Shown piece by piece: positions 6,438-8,635 of a stretch of DNA of 8,635 nt. The translations under genes were made by a program, and so were the position numbers. The notes beneath the pieces were generated by a model. The model saw only the letters and a list, made by a program, of their open reading frames with translations. It was not told the DNA's origin and ran no database searches. Numbering within the stretch: the first letter of the stretch is position 1; the number at the start of each line of letters is the position of its first letter. This DNA is from an uncultured Planctomycetaceae bacterium (GTDB taxonomy: Bacteria > Planctomycetota > Planctomycetia > Pirellulales > UBA1268): positions 1 to 8,635 of the forward strand of contig CALAZQ010000386.1 in assembly GCA_937926325.1 (NCBI GenBank). The letters are read 5' to 3'.

Positions 6438-8504
6438 ATGTCCAGTTCCGTCGCCCCCGCCACCACCGACCTTGACCGTCTTGCCATCGACACCATCCGG
6501 ACGCTCTCCATGGACGGTGTCGAGGCGGCCAAAAGTGGGCATCCGGGCACCCCGATGGCGCTGGCACCGGTGGCTTATACGGTCTGGAAAGACTTTCTGC
6601 GGTACGACCCGCTCGACCCGCACTGGCCCAATCGAGACCGATTCGTGCTCTCCTGCGGCCACGCCTCGATGCTGATTTACAGCCTGATTCACCTGGCAGG
6701 CATCCGGCAGGCTGGCCCCGGAAGCGAGCATCACGACCAGCCAGCGGTCGGTCTCGACTGCATCAGGCAGTTTCGTCAGCTCGGCAGCCGTTGCGCGGGC
6801 CACCCCGAGCATCACCTCACGGTCGGCGTTGAAACAACCACTGGGCCACTCGGGCAGGGCTGCGGCAACTCCGTGGGCATGGCCATCGCCTCACGCTGGC
6901 TGGGAGCCACCTTCAACCAGCCGGAATCGAATCTGTTCGACTATGACACCTACGTGCTCTGCAGCGACGGCGACCTGATGGAAGGGGTCGCCTGCGAAGC
7001 GGCCTCCCTGGCCGGCCACCTGAAGCTGGCAAACCTCTGCTGGATCTACGACGACAACGCGATCACCATCGAGGGCGAGACCGACCTGGCCTTCAGCGAA
7101 GATGTGGGCCGACGGTTTGAGGGACTCGGCTGGCGGGTGGAACGGGTCGCCGATGCCAACGATACGGCTGCGATCGGCCGGGCACTCAGCAGTTTCAAGG
7201 ACGAGACCGAACGGCCCACGCTCATCATCGTCAAGAGCGTGATCGGGTTTGGAGCTCCGACAAAGGCCGGCTCCCATGCTTCCCATGGTGCACCGCTGGG
7301 CCCGGATGAGGTCAATGGTGCCAAGGAGGCCTACGGCTGGACAGCCAGCGAACCCTTCCACGTGCCGGCGGAGGTACCGGAACGATTCGCCGCCACCCTC
7401 GGCAGCCGCGGCGCCGCCGCCCGGGCCGGCTGGCAGCGGGCCTACGACACAGCCAAGGCGGCAGCCCCTGACACGATCGCCGAACTGGACTGCCTGCTGG
7501 CTGGCGGACTGCCGCAGGAATGGGAAGCGGCCATTCCCAGCTTCCCAGCCGATGCCAAGGGACTCGCCAGCCGGGTGTCATCAGGCAAGGTGCTCCAGGC
7601 CCTCAGCGGGGCGATTCCCTGGTTCTTGGGTGGCTCGGCCGATCTGGCCCCCTCGACCATGACGCTGATCCCGGACGCCGGTGACTTTGGCCCCGCGACA
7701 CCGGCCGGCCGGAACTTTCACTTTGGTATTCGTGAACATGCGATGGCCGCCGCCGCCAACGGCATGGCCCTCTCCGGCCTGCGGCCCTACACCGCCACAT
7801 TCTTTGTCTTCTTCGACTACCTCAAGCCATCGCTGCGGCTCTCCGCCCTCGGCGAGCTGGGCGTGATCTATGTGCTCACCCACGACTCGATCGGACTCGG
7901 TGAGGACGGCCCCACCCATCAGCCAATCGAACAACTGGCCAGTGCTCGAGCGGTGCCCGGCCTGTCGGTGTTCCGTCCGGCCGACGCCAACGAGGTGGCC
8001 GAGGCCTACCGGGTGGCCCTGAAGCGATTCGATCGGCCAGCGGTAATGGTGCTGTCGAGGCAGAACCTGCCCACGCTCGATCGGACCGGACTTGGTGCCG
8101 CCGACGGCGTCGCCCGCGGTGGCTACATCCTCAAAGAAGCGACGGGCGGCACCCCGGACTGCATTCTGATCGGCACCGGCAGCGAGGTGCATCTCTGCTT
8201 GGTAGCAGCCGAAACACTGGAAACGGCTGGCATCAACGCCCGGGTCGTCAGCCTGCCCTGTTGGGATCTGTTCGCCGCACAGGACGCGAGCTATCGCGAG
8301 CAGGTGCTGCCAGCTGCGGTCACGAGCCGGGTTGCCTGTGAGGCAGCCTGCGGTTTCGGCTGGGAACGCTGGCTGGGTGAGCGGGGCCGCTTCATCGGCA
8401 TGGAGGGCTTCGGCGCCTCTGCCCCTGCCAAGCAGCTCTTCGAGCACTTCGGCATCACCGCTGAGGCGGTGGCCGCGGCCGCCCGGGAACTGGTCGGCCG
8501 GTAA
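6438..8504 (+). CDS. tkt: Transketolase
   Basis: This encodes 688 aa, a normal full length. Transketolase is a cytosolic thiamine-diphosphate enzyme that moves two-carbon ketol units between sugar phosphates in the pentose phosphate pathway. Readable motifs are SGHPGTPMALAP (H35), LSCGHASMLIYS (H75), GHPEHH and VETTTGPLGQG, and the cofactor signature CSDGDLMEG (D177-D179) continuing to WIYDDNAITIEG. In the second domain IREHAMAAAANGM carries the catalytic Glu (E433); then come FFVFFDYLKPSLRLSAL, THDSIGLGEDGPTHQP, FRPADANE and VLSRQNLP. The C-terminal domain is complete and ends at the TAA. The common SNGHGS form is SCGHAS here, which should be tolerated. ATG 6438 is chosen because GAAAGG (6427-6432) lies five bases upstream; GTG 6417 would add seven residues. 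A 120-bp gap separates it from the DUF1570 gene, so it may be transcribed on its own. Confidence 0.97.
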   Translation: MSSSVAPATTDLDRLAIDTIRTLSMDGVEAAKSGHPGTPMALAPVAYTVWKDFLRYDPLDPHWPNRDRFVLSCGHASMLIYSLIHLAGIRQAGPGSEHHDQPAVGLDCIRQFRQLGSRCAGHPEHHLTVGVETTTGPLGQGCGNSVGMAIASRWLGATFNQPESNLFDYDTYVLCSDGDLMEGVACEAASLAGHLKLANLCWIYDDNAITIEGETDLAFSEDVGRRFEGLGWRVERVADANDTAAIGRALSSFKDETERPTLIIVKSVIGFGAPTKAGSHASHGAPLGPDEVNGAKEAYGWTASEPFHVPAEVPERFAATLGSRGAAARAGWQRAYDTAKAAAPDTIAELDCLLAGGLPQEWEAAIPSFPADAKGLASRVSSGKVLQALSGAIPWFLGGSADLAPSTMTLIPDAGDFGPATPAGRNFHFGIREHAMAAAANGMALSGLRPYTATFFVFFDYLKPSLRLSALGELGVIYVLTHDSIGLGEDGPTHQPIEQLASARAVPGLSVFRPADANEVAEAYRVALKRFDRPAVMVLSRQNLPTLDRTGLGAADGVARGGYILKEATGGTPDCILIGTGSEVHLCLVAAETLETAGINARVVSLPCWDLFAAQDASYREQVLPAAVTSRVACEAACGFGWERWLGERGRFIGMEGFGASAPAKQLFEHFGITAEAVAAAARELVGR

Positions 8505-8635
8505 CGGCCAGAGCCTGTCAGGGGATCAGGCGCACGCGTTCCAAGCCGGCGAGGGGGTGCCCGTGCCCACTCGCTGAACATTCACCTCGGCCATCCTTGG
8601 CCTCGGTTCACTGCACGTGCGCTGCGCTTCGCCCT
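8505..8635. other. Non-coding right end leading into the dispersed repeat
   Basis: No gene is visible. A weak GCCTG/CAGGC pairing (8513-8517 with 8527-8531) lacks a T tract and is a poor terminator. Bases 8549-8567 are the inverted counterpart of 57-75. GGCCA/TGGCC (8589-8593 with 8598-8602) can form a small hairpin around TCCT. The final 23 bases repeat the first 23 of the window exactly. Confidence 0.7.
8549..8635. repeat. Dispersed intergenic repeat, second copy cut by the window end
   Basis: The left boundary is a 19-bp arm (8549-8567) inversely matching 57-75 with one difference. After 45 bp without a match inside the window, 8613-8635 repeats 1-23 in direct orientation. The copy at position 1 shows what would be expected beyond the window end, including a closing inverted arm. 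Confidence 0.55.

Noticed and set aside
7581..8447. A long minus-strand open frame opposite transketolase
   Set aside because: It is a shadow of a fully conserved transketolase reading frame.

Overview
The window is a high-GC bacterial chromosome segment that looks planctomycete, probably Pirellulales-like. I base this on gene family content and architecture, not on any search. It carries a DUF1570-type HEATH-motif protein, a PEGA-domain lipoprotein with a Pro-rich tail, a xylose-isomerase-like TIM-barrel protein with a conserved planctomycete look, and short hairpin-rich repeats between genes. The lineage call is moderate in confidence. The Lpt-type permease and lipoprotein signal indicate a diderm envelope.

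Layout. Positions 1-336 hold no convincing gene. They contain part of a dispersed intergenic repeat (1-75) and two 77-bp tandem units (182-336), each folding into two hairpins. The second unit sits just past the stop of a leftward PEGA-domain lipoprotein gene (340-984) and probably ends its transcript. A 189-bp divergent intergenic region separates this gene from a rightward run: a membrane-anchored PP2C-type Ser/Thr phosphatase (1174-2526), an LptF/LptG-family permease (2569-3753), a sugar phosphate isomerase/epimerase-like protein (3869-4870), a secreted DUF1570-type putative metallopeptidase whose start overlaps the previous stop (4845-6317), and transketolase (6438-8504). The last 131 bp are non-coding and run into a second copy of the repeat seen at position 1. 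The first and last 23 bases of the window are identical.

How the genes fit together. The phosphatase and the permease are close and co-directional, and the isomerase and DUF1570 genes overlap, so each pair is probably co-transcribed. Transketolase has a 120-bp leader and may have its own promoter. Three products belong to the envelope (lipoprotein, permease, secreted peptidase-like protein), one is a signalling phosphatase, and two are sugar-metabolism enzymes or enzyme-like. I see no single pathway uniting them. No CRISPR, transposase, phage, toxin-antitoxin, tRNA or rRNA signal is visible. I did not find a convincing new multi-gene system; the best leads are the structured intergenic repeats.
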